Shown: positions 25,099 through 34,982 of the stretch, piece by piece
How positions within the stretch are numbered: position 1 is the stretch's first letter
Layout of the letters: each line of letters starts with the position of its first letter
Source of the DNA: Hyphomicrobiales bacterium
GTDB lineage: Bacteria > Pseudomonadota > Alphaproteobacteria > Rhizobiales > Beijerinckiaceae
NCBI GenBank assembly: GCA_947454055.1
Contig: CANGIS010000016.1
Coordinates: forward strand, 1-56,699
Reading direction: 5' to 3'
Length of the DNA: 56,699 nt
Translations under genes and position numbers: made by a program
The notes under the pieces: model-generated
What the model was told of the DNA's origin: nothing
What the model saw: only the letters and a program-made list of their open reading frames with translations
Database searches by the model: none

Positions 25099-27534
25099 TC
25101 AAGAGCGCATCCGCTTGCCTTCAGGGTCGAACAGAGGATCGAAGATCACTGTCGCCTTCACCTGCTCGCCCATCAGCTCAATCTCGAAGGCGCCTGCGCG
25201 CGTATCGTCAGCCAATTCCTTGGGCACATAGCCTTGCGCCAAAGAGCTGTCGACAAAATGGCCATAGCCACCCGACGTTACCCAGCCAATCACTTTGCCC
25301 TTGTGAGAGATCGGCTCATCGCCCAGCACATCGGCATCTTTGGCATCTACCGTGAAGCTGACACGGCGCAGCGTGCCGCCTGAGGCGTGCTCTTCAATGG
25401 CTTTCGCTTTGCCAATGAAGTCAGGCTTATCCAGGCGGATAAAGCGCTCCATGCCCGCCTCGAACGGCCCATAGATCGGGCGCAATTCGCGGTACCAGGT
25501 GGGGAAGTTTTTCTCAAGACGAAGCGCCAAAAGCGCCCGCATGCCGAAATGAATGAGGCCATGCGCTTTGCCCGCCTCCAAAATCGAAAGATAGAGGCGG
25601 CGCTGATATTCCGGTGCCACCCAGATTTCATAGCCAAGATCGCCCGTATAGGTCACGCGATTGACCATGGCAGGAACATTGGCGATGTCCATCGACCGAT
25701 GATCCATGAATTTGAACGCGGCGTTCGACACATCCTCATCGGTCAACGCTTGCAACACGTCGCGAGCCTTTGGTCCGGCAATCGAGAGACCAACAAGGTT
25801 CATGTCATAGCGGCGGATGGCCACCGAACCATCTTTAGGCAGGTGCTGCTCGAACCACCGCATATGATAAATCTGCGCTTGCGATGATCCCCACATCACA
25901 AAGCGGTTCTCGGCGGCTTTGGCGATGGTGAAATCGCCAATCAGCTTGCCGCTTTCATTCAGCATCGGCGTCAAGACAAGGCGACCGATTTTCGGCATGA
26001 CATTGGTCATCAACCGATTGAGATAAGCTTCCGCGCCCGGTCCCGAAAATTCATATTTGGCGAAATTGGCAATCTCGGTAACGCCTACGCCGTTTCTGAC
26101 CCCAAGGCATTCCGCCTTTACATGCTCGAAATCATTGGAGCGGCGGAAGGAGAAAATATCCCTGCGCTTAACGCCCTTGGGCGCGAACCAAAGCGGTGTT
26201 TCAAGCCCCCATGAATCGCCCATCACCGCGCCATTCTTGACCATCAAATCATAGATGGCGGTCGTCTGCTGCGGACGCGCCGCTGGCAATTCTTCATTGG
26301 GGAATCTGATACGGAAACGGCGCGAGTAATTTTCGCGTACCTTTTCATTGGTATAGGAGCGCGTGGCCCATTCGCCATAGCGCGCCACATCCATACCCCA
26401 GACATCGAAGCCCGGATCGCCATGCACCATCCATTGCGACAGCGCCAAACCAACGCCGCCGCCTTGCGAAAATCCCGCCATGACGGCGCAAGCGACCCAA
26501 TAATTTGAGAGCCCCTGCACCGGCCCCACCAGCGGATTGCCATCGGGGGAGAAGGTAAAGGGCCCATTGATGATTTTCTTAATGCCGGCTTTCGCCATGG
26601 CTGGAAAATGCTTGTACCCGATCGCCAAGGATGGCGCGATCCTGTCAAGATCGGGCTCCAACAATTCAGCACCGAAATCCCACGAGGTCTGCTTCGGCGA
26701 CCACGGCACGCCTGCGCGCTCATAGGTGCCCAGCACCATGCCGGTGCGCTCCTGACGCATGTAAATCTCGGATTTGAAATCAATCGCGTGCGGCAGCTCA
26801 TGGCCACGCTCTTTGTTAAACGCCACCACTTCCGGCATCTCGTCGGTCACGAGATACATATGTTCCATTGCCAGCACCGGCAATTCAATGCCGACCATCC
26901 GACCCACTTCGCGCGCCCAAAGCCCGCCGCAATTGACGACGTGCTCGGCCACGATGGTGCCCTGATTGGTCACAACATCCCAACCGCCGTCTGGGCGCTG
27001 TTTGAGCTCTTCAACCTTGGTTTTGAGATAGATTTCAGCGCCGCCGATCTTGGCCGATTTGGCATAAGCATGCGTGGTGCCATAGGGGTCGAGATTGCCA
27101 TCGGCCTTATCGAGCATCGCGCCGACAAAATATTTATCCTCCAACAGAGGCATCATCTGTTTGGCTTCTTTGGCGGAGAGAATTTCCGTCTCGAGCCCCA
27201 GATAGCGGGCGCGCGCATGGGCCATTTTCAGCCAGTCCATGCGGTCATGTGTATCAGCCAGCATCAAACCACCCGAGCGATGCAAGCCGCAGCTTTCGCC
27301 GGAAATCTTTTCCAGCTCGTCATACAGCCCGATCGTGTAGCCTTGGAGTTTCGCGACATTCGGATCACCGTTCAGCGTATGAAACCCGCCCGCCGCATGC
27401 CAGGTCGAACCATGGGTAAGCTGCTCGCGTTCCAACAACACGACATCTTTCCATCCTGCTTTGGTCAGGTGATAGAGCACCGAACAACCAACAACACCGC
27501 CACCGATGACGACAACACGGGCATGGGACTTCAT
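25099..27534 (-). CDS. Dimethylglycine/sarcosine dehydrogenase-like flavoprotein (DAO + GcvT)
   Basis: An 811-residue two-part enzyme. The N-terminal DAO domain binds FAD through RVVVIGGGVVGCSVLYHL (6-23). His46 in HGSTWHAAGG aligns with the histidine that carries covalent FAD in mammalian dimethylglycine dehydrogenase. The C-terminal half from about 430 is a GcvT-like folate-binding aminomethyl domain (YEFSGPGAEAYLNRLMTN, GDLGYEIWVAPEYQ, GWVTSGGYGHFVDSSLAQGY). Family role: oxidative demethylation of N-methylglycines, with the one-carbon unit passed to tetrahydrofolate. The exact N-methyl substrate is not decided by sequence. No betaine or sarcosine oxidase genes are near. It ends at a shared terminator. 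Confidence 0.88.
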   Translation of the reverse strand: MKSHARVVVIGGGVVGCSVLYHLTKAGWKDVVLLEREQLTHGSTWHAAGGFHTLNGDPNVAKLQGYTIGLYDELEKISGESCGLHRSGGLMLADTHDRMDWLKMAHARARYLGLETEILSAKEAKQMMPLLEDKYFVGAMLDKADGNLDPYGTTHAYAKSAKIGGAEIYLKTKVEELKQRPDGGWDVVTNQGTIVAEHVVNCGGLWAREVGRMVGIELPVLAMEHMYLVTDEMPEVVAFNKERGHELPHAIDFKSEIYMRQERTGMVLGTYERAGVPWSPKQTSWDFGAELLEPDLDRIAPSLAIGYKHFPAMAKAGIKKIINGPFTFSPDGNPLVGPVQGLSNYWVACAVMAGFSQGGGVGLALSQWMVHGDPGFDVWGMDVARYGEWATRSYTNEKVRENYSRRFRIRFPNEELPAARPQQTTAIYDLMVKNGAVMGDSWGLETPLWFAPKGVKRRDIFSFRRSNDFEHVKAECLGVRNGVGVTEIANFAKYEFSGPGAEAYLNRLMTNVMPKIGRLVLTPMLNESGKLIGDFTIAKAAENRFVMWGSSQAQIYHMRWFEQHLPKDGSVAIRRYDMNLVGLSIAGPKARDVLQALTDEDVSNAAFKFMDHRSMDIANVPAMVNRVTYTGDLGYEIWVAPEYQRRLYLSILEAGKAHGLIHFGMRALLALRLEKNFPTWYRELRPIYGPFEAGMERFIRLDKPDFIGKAKAIEEHASGGTLRRVSFTVDAKDADVLGDEPISHKGKVIGWVTSGGYGHFVDSSLAQGYVPKELADDTRAGAFEIELMGEQVKATVIFDPLFDPEGKRMRS

Positions 27535-27612
27535 GGCATTTCCTCGAACAATAAAAGTAAAATTGAAGGTCGCACGACCATCTAATGATTATGATTTCAA
27601 ATCAACATCAGG

Positions 27613-29007
27613 CTATTTGCTTTTTTGGCCATACCGCCCCTCCAGCACCTCAAACACCAAACGCGCCGCTTGCGGATCCCCGCCATCCGGCCTGCCATTC
27701 TTCGCCACCGGCACCCAGCAGAACACGTCAAAATGCGCCCAAGCCTTGGCCTTCTCCACGAAACGCGACAAAAACAACGCCGCTGTTACCGAGCCCGCAA
27801 AGCCGCCCGACGAGATGTGGTTGATATCTGCAATCTTGGAGTCCAGCATTTTGGCATAAGGCTTCCAGAGTGGCAGACGCCACACGGGATCGTTCACCGT
27901 CTCGCCTGCCTCTGCAATGTCGGAGGCAAGCGTTTCATCATCCGTGTAAAAGGGTGGCAAATCCGGCCCCAACGCCACACGCGCGGCCCCTGTCAGCGTC
28001 GCAAAATCGAGCACGAGATCGGGCGCTTCCTCGTCGGCCAGCGCCAACGCGTCGCCCAGAATCAAACGACCTTCGGCGTCCGTATTGCCGATTTCAACCG
28101 TCAGCCCTTTACGGCTTGGCAACACATCTCCTGGCCTGAACGCATTGCCGGAAATGGAATTTTCAACCGCTGCAACAATCAACCGCAACCGAACCTTGAG
28201 GCCCGACGCCATCACCATCCTGGCCACCGCCAACGCAACGGCCGAACCACCCATATCCTTCTTCATCAGCAGCATGGAATTGTCGGGCTTGATATTGAGT
28301 CCGCCAGTATCAAACGCCACCCCCTTGCCGACCAAAGTCACTTTTGGATGGCTCGCATCACCCCAAACGAGATCAATGATACGCGGCTCACGCGGCGAGG
28401 CGCGGCCTACCGCATGCACCATCGGGTAATTCTGCGCCAACAGATCATCGCCGATGATGGAGGAGACCTTCGCCCCGAACTCTTTAGCCACCGAACGGAT
28501 CGCATCTTCAATTTCGGCAGGCCCGAGATCATTGGCAGGCGTATTAATCAGATCGCGCCCCTGCCCGATGGCTTCCGCCATCATCGTAATGCGGGCCGCA
28601 TCGACATCCTTCGGGGGTACGAGACGAACCTTAAGCCCCTTCGGCTTGGCCTTATACCGCTCGAACCGATAGCTGCCGAGCACGAAGCCAAGGGTTGCAA
28701 GCTCGGCATTCCGGAGCGTGCCTTCAAGATGATAAATACCCTCCGGCAGAGCGGTAGCGAGTTTAGCGAGCAAGAACGGATCGCTTTCTGGCGCGTCAGG
28801 CTTCTCGACACCAAAGAGCACCGCCCGCACGCTTCCATCGATGTGCGGCAGAACCAGATAGGTCCCTGCTCCCCCCTCAAACCCGCTGGCCGTGGCAAAC
28901 GCCAAGGCTTCGGGCGAAATAGCTTGGACAATAGATGACCAGCCATCGCCATCGACGATGTGAACAGGAATGGACGCAGAACTCGCCTCGGACAGTGCAG
29001 GGTGCAT
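27613..29007 (-). CDS. Leucyl aminopeptidase family protein (M17)
   Basis: A cytosolic dinuclear metallo-aminopeptidase of 464 residues. The C-terminal catalytic domain shows KGVAFDTGGLNIKP (Lys228, Asp233), LLMKKDMGG (Asp251) and NTDAEGRLILGDAL (Asp310, Glu312), the metal ligands and signature of M17. The N-terminal domain is less conserved. ATG 29007 is preferred because GGAAAG lies just upstream; an earlier in-frame start at 29079 would intrude on the argG promoter region. It probably trims peptides during protein turnover. It is divergent from argG. PepA-like DNA-binding roles are known in some members but are not supported here. Confidence 0.92.
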   Translation of the reverse strand: MHPALSEASSASIPVHIVDGDGWSSIVQAISPEALAFATASGFEGGAGTYLVLPHIDGSVRAVLFGVEKPDAPESDPFLLAKLATALPEGIYHLEGTLRNAELATLGFVLGSYRFERYKAKPKGLKVRLVPPKDVDAARITMMAEAIGQGRDLINTPANDLGPAEIEDAIRSVAKEFGAKVSSIIGDDLLAQNYPMVHAVGRASPREPRIIDLVWGDASHPKVTLVGKGVAFDTGGLNIKPDNSMLLMKKDMGGSAVALAVARMVMASGLKVRLRLIVAAVENSISGNAFRPGDVLPSRKGLTVEIGNTDAEGRLILGDALALADEEAPDLVLDFATLTGAARVALGPDLPPFYTDDETLASDIAEAGETVNDPVWRLPLWKPYAKMLDSKIADINHISSGGFAGSVTAALFLSRFVEKAKAWAHFDVFCWVPVAKNGRPDGGDPQAARLVFEVLEGRYGQKSK

Positions 29008-29125
29008 GAAAGACTTTCCAAAATTTGACGAAATATCAGCCGTTGCACCATTATCCATGACAACAACACCGCGCCGCAAGAGCCCCTTTAGCCCACGACG
29101 ATAAACGGATCGACCTTTTGCCCCC

Positions 29126-29153
29126 TTGCGCCTGACGCGCCGATCCCTATAGT
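29126..29153 (+). promoter_or_regulatory. Candidate sigma-70 promoter of argG
   Basis: TTGCGC at 29126-29131 and TATAGT at 29148-29153 are separated by 16 bases and lie 40 bases before the argG ATG. The match to the -35 and -10 consensus is fair but was judged only by eye. Confidence 0.4.
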
Positions 29154-29193
29154 CCGCCGAAATTCAGCATCCGATCAGCAAAGAGTGACTGCC

Positions 29194-30426
29194 ATGTCGA
29201 AAAAATCTGTCAAAAAAGTCGTCCTCGCGTATTCCGGCGGCCTTGATACGTCGATCATTCTGAAATGGCTGCAAACCACCTATGGCTGCGAGGTAGTGAC
29301 CTTCACCGCCGATCTGGGCCAAGGCGAAGAGCTGGGACCAGCGCGCGACAAGGCGATTTTGCTCGGCATCAAGCCGGAAAACATCTTCATCGAAGATTTG
29401 CGCGAGGAATTCGTCCGCGATTATGTGTTCCCGATGTTCCGCGCCAATGCGGTCTATGAGGGCGTCTATCTTCTGGGCACCTCGATTGCGCGGCCCTTGA
29501 TTGCCAAAAAGCAGATCGAGATCGCCGAAAAGGTCGGAGCCGACGCCGTCTCCCATGGTGCCACCGGCAAGGGTAATGATCAGGTCCGCTTCGAGCTTGG
29601 CTATTATGCGTTAAACCCGAACATCACCATCATCGCGCCTTGGCGGGAATGGGATTTGCGGTCGCGCGAACAATTGATCGCGTTTGCCGAACAGCACCAG
29701 ATTCCGATTGCCAAAGACAAGCGCGGCGAGGCGCCCTTCTCGGTCGACGCCAATCTCCTGCACGCCTCGTCCGAGGGCAAAGTGCTGGAAGATCCGGCTG
29801 TCGAGGTTCCCGATTACGTCTATTCCCGCACTATCGGGCCGGAAGCGGCCCCTGATAAGGTCACAACCATCACCATCGACTTCGCCAAAGGTGATGCTGT
29901 GGCAATCAATGGCGAGGCGCTCTCGCCTGCCACCCTGCTTGCCAAGCTCAATGCGCTCGGCAAAGAGAACGGTATTGGCCGGCTTGATCTGGTCGAGAAT
30001 CGCTTTGTCGGCATGAAATCGCGCGGCATGTATGAAACGCCAGGCGGCACCATTTTGCTCACCGCCCATCGTGCCATCGAATCGATCACGCTGGACCGCG
30101 GCGCGGCGCACCTTAAAGACGAGCTGATGCCTAAATATGCCGAGCTGATCTATAACGGCTTCTGGTTCTCGCCCGAGCGCGAAATGCTGCAGGCGCTAAT
30201 TGACCGCTCGCAGGAAGCCGTCACCGGCCGCGTGACGCTGAAGCTCTATAAGGGCAATGTGATAGTGATCGGTCGCGAGAGCCCCTACTCGCTCTATGAT
30301 CAGGATCTTGTGACGTTTGAAGAAGGCGCTGTGGCCTACGATCACCGCGATGCGGCAGGCTTCATCAAGCTCAACGCCCTACGCCTGCGCACGCTCGGCA
30401 TGCGCAAGAAGAAGCACGGGATGTAA
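29194..30426 (+). CDS. argG: Argininosuccinate synthase
   Basis: Joins citrulline and aspartate using ATP in arginine biosynthesis. The 410-residue protein opens [29 protein letters not shown] (12-20) is the N-type ATP pyrophosphatase P-loop. Further signatures are [12 protein letters not shown], the citrulline/aspartate-binding region, and [14 protein letters not shown] near the C-terminus. The length is the standard short-type ArgG (about 400). ATG 29194 is chosen over a GTG three codons earlier. It stands alone, divergent from the aminopeptidase and convergent with the suf operon. Confidence 0.97.
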   Translation: MSKKSVKKVVLAYSGGLDTSIILKWLQTTYGCEVVTFTADLGQGEELGPARDKAILLGIKPENIFIEDLREEFVRDYVFPMFRANAVYEGVYLLGTSIARPLIAKKQIEIAEKVGADAVSHGATGKGNDQVRFELGYYALNPNITIIAPWREWDLRSREQLIAFAEQHQIPIAKDKRGEAPFSVDANLLHASSEGKVLEDPAVEVPDYVYSRTIGPEAAPDKVTTITIDFAKGDAVAINGEALSPATLLAKLNALGKENGIGRLDLVENRFVGMKSRGMYETPGGTILLTAHRAIESITLDRGAAHLKDELMPKYAELIYNGFWFSPEREMLQALIDRSQEAVTGRVTLKLYKGNVIVIGRESPYSLYDQDLVTFEEGAVAYDHRDAAGFIKLNALRLRTLGMRKKKHGM

Positions 30427-30435
30427 TCGCTATAT

Positions 30436-30469
30436 AAAAACTTACGACGCGGCGTGATGCGCCGCGTCG
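30436..30469 (-). terminator. Intrinsic terminator inside the end of sufA
   Basis: On the minus strand, a 10-bp stem CGACGCGGCG / CGCCGCGTCG (30445-30454 with 30460-30469, five-base loop) lies within the last codons of sufA. It is followed by the TAA stop and then five T (A run 30436-30440). The terminator of the suf operon is therefore built into the coding end of its last gene. Confidence 0.75.
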
Positions 30470-30825
30470 AGATCCACCGGCGTAATTGCAACCGACTCAC
30501 CACACCCGCAAGCCGACGTCTCGTTCGGGTTGTTAAACACGAACTGGCTGGCAAAACGGTCGGTTTTGAAATCCATCTCGGTGCCGATCAGGAACATCAG
30601 CGCCTTCGGGTCGATCACGACCTTGACGCCCTTTTCCTCGACCACATCGTCACCCGCCGAAATGCTCTCGGCATAATCGATGGTGTAGGCCATACCGGCG
30701 CAACCGCCGTTTTTCACGCCCACTTTAATCGCCGCAATCGGCTTTTCCGCATTGGACATGATTTCGCGGATGCGATCGGCCGCCGCATCGGTGAGGGACA
30801 TGATCTTAAATTTTGGTAGTGCCAT
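30442..30825 (-). CDS. sufA: A-type Fe-S carrier SufA/IscA family
   Basis: An A-type carrier of 127 residues that receives Fe-S clusters from the SufBCD scaffold and passes them to target proteins. The three conserved cysteines are present: Cys42 in NGGCAGMAY and Cys106/Cys108 in ACGCGES. It is the last gene of the minus-strand suf operon and carries the operon terminator in its final codons. GGGGAG about nine bases before ATG 30825 selects this start over Met9. Confidence 0.93.
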   Translation of the reverse strand: MALPKFKIMSLTDAAADRIREIMSNAEKPIAAIKVGVKNGGCAGMAYTIDYAESISAGDDVVEEKGVKVVIDPKALMFLIGTEMDFKTDRFASQFVFNNPNETSACGCGESVAITPVDLDAAHHAAS

Positions 30826-30910
30826 TGTACCACTCCCCTAACGGGTTCAAGGCCCGAAAGTTGATTTCACATCTAATGTAACACTGTTCGCCCCGATTGT
30901 AAGGGGCGCT

Positions 30911-31249
30911 TCAGCGCTTAGCCTTCTTCTTCGGTGCCGGCGCGCGCCCTGCGGCATCTGCTGCCAGCTTGAACCAAGGCCTGAACGCATCAGGATCTTC
31001 ATAGGCCTCATCCGGCATCTGATAATAGCGCATGGTCATGGTCTTGCCCTTGGCTTCATAGGTGAAGGGTTTGAGCCCCTCCTCCTCAAAACGCGCTTGC
31101 GTTTCCTGATCCGCCTTCAGATACACAACACCATCAATCTCAATCGCGATGATCCGGCCATCCAGATACACACTCGTTCCGCCAAACATGCGCTTGAGCA
31201 TTACAGGTGCCAGAGGCCGAAACAGCTCGTAAAGATCGTCATGCGTCAT
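30911..31249 (-). CDS. TfoX/Sxy N-terminal domain protein
   Basis: A 112-residue protein consisting of a TfoX N-terminal domain (PVMLKRMFGGTSVYLDGRI at about 13-31, typical of the family) and a Lys/Ala-rich basic tail (APAPKKKAKR). In gammaproteobacteria TfoX/Sxy turns on competence genes with CRP, but single-domain alphaproteobacterial versions are not tied to competence and their role is unknown. It sits six bases after sufT and before sufA in the suf operon, so it is co-transcribed with Fe-S assembly genes. No competence genes are seen in the window. Confidence 0.85.
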   Translation of the reverse strand: MTHDDLYELFRPLAPVMLKRMFGGTSVYLDGRIIAIEIDGVVYLKADQETQARFEEEGLKPFTYEAKGKTMTMRYYQMPDEAYEDPDAFRPWFKLAADAAGRAPAPKKKAKR

Positions 31250-31255
31250 GGCTCA

Positions 31256-31642
31256 TCACCACATATCGAGCGCCACTTTGGCCTCATCCGACATGCGGGA
31301 CTGATCCCAAGGCGGATCAAACACCATTTTAACCTCGACCGATTGAACGCCCGGCACCGTGCTAACCGCTGTTTCAACCCAACCCGGCATTTCGCCTGCG
31401 ACCGGACACCCCGGAGCCGTCAGCGTCATATCGATATCGACCTTGCGGCTATCATCAATCGCGATGCGGTAGATCAGGCCCAGCTCATAAATATCGGACG
31501 GAATTTCCGGATCATAGACCGTCTTCAGGGCGGCGATGATATCATCGGTCAGCCGGTCAATTTCCTCGGGCGGCAACGCGCTCGCAACGCCGATTTCCGG
31601 CTTGTTTGGCACTTCATCCGGCAGAGGGGATAGATCATTCAT
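31256..31642 (-). CDS. sufT: SUF-system assembly protein, MIP18/DUF59 family
   Basis: A 128-residue DUF59 protein of the SufT/MIP18 type that helps cluster maturation or delivery in SUF operons. The core DIIAALKTVYDPEIPSDIYE is the DUF59 signature, and TAPGCPVAGEMP carries the conserved cysteine of the family. The residues before the core are Pro/Glu-rich and variable. The start at 31642 leaves 11 bases after the sufS stop. Gene order sufS-sufT-tfoX-sufA puts it within the operon. Confidence 0.92.
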   Translation of the reverse strand: MNDLSPLPDEVPNKPEIGVASALPPEEIDRLTDDIIAALKTVYDPEIPSDIYELGLIYRIAIDDSRKVDIDMTLTAPGCPVAGEMPGWVETAVSTVPGVQSVEVKMVFDPPWDQSRMSDEAKVALDMW

Positions 31643-31653
31643 ACCGGTGCTCC

Positions 31654-32892
31654 TCAAGAAAACAGGGATTCGGCCTTACGGAGGGCAACGATCAGTGCGT
31701 CAACCTCCTCGACCGTATTATAAAACGCAAAAGACGCGCGGCAGGTGGATGTCACGCCGAACCGTTGCAGCAGCGGCTGAGCGCAATGGGTGCCGGCCCG
31801 AACCGCCACGCCCGCGCGGTCAATCACGGTTGCGACATCATGCGCGTGGGCACCCTTCATCTCGAACGAGACAATCGCACCCTTATGGCGGGCCTTGCCG
31901 ATGATGCGCAGCGAGTTCATCTCGCCCAACCGCTCCATCGCATAATCCCGAAGCCGATCTTCCTGCTTGGCGATCGCCCCACGACCAACTTTGTTCATAT
32001 AATCGAGCGCCGCGCCCAAACCGATAGCCTGCACAATCGGCGGGGTCCCCGCCTCAAATCGGTGCGGCGGCTCGTTATAGGTCACTGTCTCGGTGGTCAC
32101 GAGATTGATCATCTCGCCGCCCCCGTTAAACGGCGGCATGTTGGCCAGAAGATGACGCTTGCCATAGGCAACGCCAATCCCTGTCGGCCCATAAAGCTTG
32201 TGGCCCGTGAAGCAGTAGAAATCGGCATCCAGCGCCCGCACATCGGTTTCGATATGAACGGACCCTTGGCAGCCATCCACCATCACCAACGCGCCTTGCG
32301 CATGGGCCATGCGTATAATATCTGCGATCGGATTAATGGTGCCCAGCGCGTTCGACATTTGCGTGATGGCCACAATTTTAGTGCGCGGCGAGATCAGCTT
32401 CTCGAACGCTTCCATATCGAGATTGCCGTCGTCATCACACGGAATCCACTTGATCACCGCGCCATGCCGTTCGCGCAAAAAATGCCATGGCACGATGTTG
32501 GAGTGGTGCTCCATGATCGAGAGGACAATCTCGTCGCCCGGCTTAATCACCATCTGGCCGAGGCTTGCGGCCACGAGGTTCATTGCCTCGGTGGCATTGC
32601 GCGTGAAGATGATCTCGTCGGTCGATTCCGCATTGATGAAAGCGCGTACCGTTTCGCGTGCATGCTCAAACGCCTCGGTTGCGGCATTCGCCATATAATG
32701 CAGCCCGCGATGCACATTCGCGTACTCGTTCTCATACGCAAAGACCATGCGATCGAGCACCGATTTCGGCTTTTGCGCCGATGCCGCATTGTCGAGATAA
32801 ACCAGCGGTTTGCCATAAACGGTCTTCGACAGAATCGGAAAATCCGCTCTGATCTTTTCGACGTCGAAGGGCATGGCGCTTGTCATGGTCAT
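31654..32892 (-). CDS. sufS: Cysteine desulfurase SufS (type II)
   Basis: A PLP enzyme of 412 residues that takes sulfur from cysteine for cluster assembly. The PLP lysine is Lys232 in FTGHKLYGPTGIG. The persulfide cysteine is Cys370 in AVRAGTHCAQPL; the short RxGxHCAQP loop defines type II SufS enzymes, here with Thr where many have His. GAGG lies six bases before ATG 32892, the preferred start. It lies eight bases downstream of sufD. No sufE or sufU sulfur-relay gene is in the operon or window, although type II enzymes normally need one. Confidence 0.95.
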   Translation of the reverse strand: MTMTSAMPFDVEKIRADFPILSKTVYGKPLVYLDNAASAQKPKSVLDRMVFAYENEYANVHRGLHYMANAATEAFEHARETVRAFINAESTDEIIFTRNATEAMNLVAASLGQMVIKPGDEIVLSIMEHHSNIVPWHFLRERHGAVIKWIPCDDDGNLDMEAFEKLISPRTKIVAITQMSNALGTINPIADIIRMAHAQGALVMVDGCQGSVHIETDVRALDADFYCFTGHKLYGPTGIGVAYGKRHLLANMPPFNGGGEMINLVTTETVTYNEPPHRFEAGTPPIVQAIGLGAALDYMNKVGRGAIAKQEDRLRDYAMERLGEMNSLRIIGKARHKGAIVSFEMKGAHAHDVATVIDRAGVAVRAGTHCAQPLLQRFGVTSTCRASFAFYNTVEEVDALIVALRKAESLFS

Positions 32893-32900
32893 ATCATCCC

Positions 32901-34148
32901 TCAACCGCGCGCTTTCAGCCAGGTTTCCGTCATAGCCTCGAGCATTTCGCGCACGCCTTCATGCGGGATCATCTCCAACGCTTCACCCACAAACGCCTGC
33001 AGCATCAAGGCTTCAGCTTCAGCCTTTGGCAGTCCTCGCGCACGGAGATAGAACAATAGATCATCATCCAGCGCGCCGACCGTTGCCCCGTGGCCGCATT
33101 GCACGTCATCGGCAAAGATTTCGAGCTCGGGCTTGTTGTTCATGGTGGCGCCATCTGCCAACAAGACCGCGCGGCTCATCATCTTGCCGTCGGTTTGCTG
33201 CGCATGAGGGCGGACAATGATCTTACCCTGGAAAACGCCGGTCGCCTCACCATCCAGCACATGGGCAAAATGCTCGCGGCTGACGCATTCAGGTACGGCA
33301 TGGTCAACCACCAGTGTCGTATCGACATGCTGACGGTCTTTGAGCAGCGATGCACCCGAGATCGTGGCATTGGAGCCCTCGCCCTCGAACCGCAAAAACA
33401 CCTGATGGCGCGACAGCGCCGAGCCGGTCACAAAATTGCCGCTCGTCACCGTTGAACGCGCGCCCATGCGGCCGCCAAACGTTGTCAAAAGCGTCGCCTG
33501 AGGATCGACAAGGTTGATGCGCATATGATCGAAATGGGCATCGTCACCAACAACGGCTTCGACGACGCTATTGGCAAGCGCACCGGTAGCGCTTTCATGG
33601 GTCTCGATCAACGTCAGCTTGGCACCATCGGCAATCTCAACCACAACCCGTGCATAGGCAGATACAGCACCCGTTGTCACAAAGCGCAGATGGACGGGCT
33701 TGTCGATCTGCGCACCATCGGCCACCGACAGATGCAGCGTTTGATCAACGAAAGCCGCGTTCAACGCAACGATGGGATCACCATCCTTCGGGAACACGCT
33801 ATCGGCAGCAAGCCCGTCATCGGCAGCATCGCCCTTCAGGCTGATGCTGACACCTGCAACCGCGTCGCCTTTCGCCCATGTCGGCTGACCATCAACAACG
33901 GTCACAACAAAAGCATCAAGCTCGTCCAGCACTGAAACGCTGGACACCGCAGCGCCGGCTTTGGCCAAGGGTGGTGCGTCCTTCAGCAAGGCGCGCAAAT
34001 CCGTGTAATGATAGGCCTCGATCCGACGATGCGGCAGACCGGCTGCAGCAAAGCGTTCGAAAGCAGGCTGGCGCAGCGCAGGCACGGAAGCGCCCTGCGC
34101 GATCAGCGCCAATTCTGCGGAGGTTTTTAAAGGCGTAACACTGGCCAT
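32901..34148 (-). CDS. sufD: Fe-S assembly scaffold protein SufD
   Basis: A 415-residue subunit of the SufBC2D scaffold on which clusters are built. The C-terminal two thirds form the SufB/D beta-helix, with FAHVLDGEATGVFQGKIIV, VRPHAQQTDGKMMSRAVLL and PELEIFADDVQCGHGATVG as the family core; the His of CGHG is conserved in SufD. The N-terminus is variable and helical. GAGGAT precedes ATG 34148, which leaves 10 bases after the sufC stop; an earlier frame start would overlap sufC. Confidence 0.94.
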   Translation of the reverse strand: MASVTPLKTSAELALIAQGASVPALRQPAFERFAAAGLPHRRIEAYHYTDLRALLKDAPPLAKAGAAVSSVSVLDELDAFVVTVVDGQPTWAKGDAVAGVSISLKGDAADDGLAADSVFPKDGDPIVALNAAFVDQTLHLSVADGAQIDKPVHLRFVTTGAVSAYARVVVEIADGAKLTLIETHESATGALANSVVEAVVGDDAHFDHMRINLVDPQATLLTTFGGRMGARSTVTSGNFVTGSALSRHQVFLRFEGEGSNATISGASLLKDRQHVDTTLVVDHAVPECVSREHFAHVLDGEATGVFQGKIIVRPHAQQTDGKMMSRAVLLADGATMNNKPELEIFADDVQCGHGATVGALDDDLLFYLRARGLPKAEAEALMLQAFVGEALEMIPHEGVREMLEAMTETWLKARG

Positions 34149-34158
34149 CAGATGATCC

Positions 34159-34917
34159 TCACGCCGCAACGTCGGAGACGTAATCGGCATAGCCATTGGC
34201 TTCCAGTTCAAGCGCCAATTCCTTGCCGCCCGTTTTCACAATGCGGCCCTTCGACATCACGTGAACAGTATCAGGAACGATATAGTTCAACAGCCGCTGA
34301 TAATGGGTAATGACGAGGAACGAACGATCCGCCGAGCGTAGTGCGTTGACGCCTTCGGATACGATTTTCAACGCATCAATATCGAGGCCTGAATCGGTCT
34401 CATCCAGAATGGCAATGGACGGCTCCAAAAGCGCCATCTGCAAAATCTCCATGCGCTTCTTCTCGCCCCCCGAGAAGCCGACATTGAGACCACGACGGAG
34501 CATTTCCTGCGGAATACCAAGTTTCTCGGCTCCCACCTTCACGCGGCGCATGAAATCTGGTGTCTTCAACTCGCCCTCGCCACGCGCCCGCGACTGGGCG
34601 TTCATAGCGGCTTTCAGAAAAGTCATGGTTGCGACGCCCGGAATTTCGAGCGGATATTGGAACGCCAAAAACACGCCGGCAGCCGCGCGTGCATCAGGCT
34701 CCATATCGAGCAGGTTTTCACCATCCAGCAAAATCTCGCCATCCAGTATTTCATAATCCGGCTTGCCCGCGATCACATAGGAAAGCGTCGATTTTCCAGA
34801 GCCGTTCGGCCCCATAATGGCGGCCACTTCCCCGTTATGAATGGTGAGGTCGAGGCCGTTGAGGATCTTTTTCGACCCGTCTTCGATGGCAACGTGGAGA
34901 TTGCGAATTTCTAACAT
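34159..34917 (-). CDS. sufC: Fe-S assembly ATPase SufC
   Basis: The ABC-type ATPase of the SufBC2D scaffold, 252 residues, soluble. Walker A is GPNGSGKST (36-44), the signature is FSGGEKKR and Walker B is IAILDETDSGLD, a SufC-specific version. ATP binding drives dimerisation that remodels SufB-SufD during cluster building. ATG 34917 gives the standard N-terminus MLEIRNLHVAIEDGSKKIL. It lies between sufB (65 bp) and sufD (10 bp). Confidence 0.97.
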   Translation of the reverse strand: MLEIRNLHVAIEDGSKKILNGLDLTIHNGEVAAIMGPNGSGKSTLSYVIAGKPDYEILDGEILLDGENLLDMEPDARAAAGVFLAFQYPLEIPGVATMTFLKAAMNAQSRARGEGELKTPDFMRRVKVGAEKLGIPQEMLRRGLNVGFSGGEKKRMEILQMALLEPSIAILDETDSGLDIDALKIVSEGVNALRSADRSFLVITHYQRLLNYIVPDTVHVMSKGRIVKTGGKELALELEANGYADYVSDVAA

Positions 34918-34982
34918 GGATAGTGTCCTAATGGGTATGTCGTGTCGCATGAGACCGGTTAAAGCCGGCCGAGCGGATGGGA

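Noticed and set aside
27625-28938. 437-codon open frame antisense to the M17 aminopeptidase
   Set aside because: Shadow of a conserved gene; no recognisable domain.
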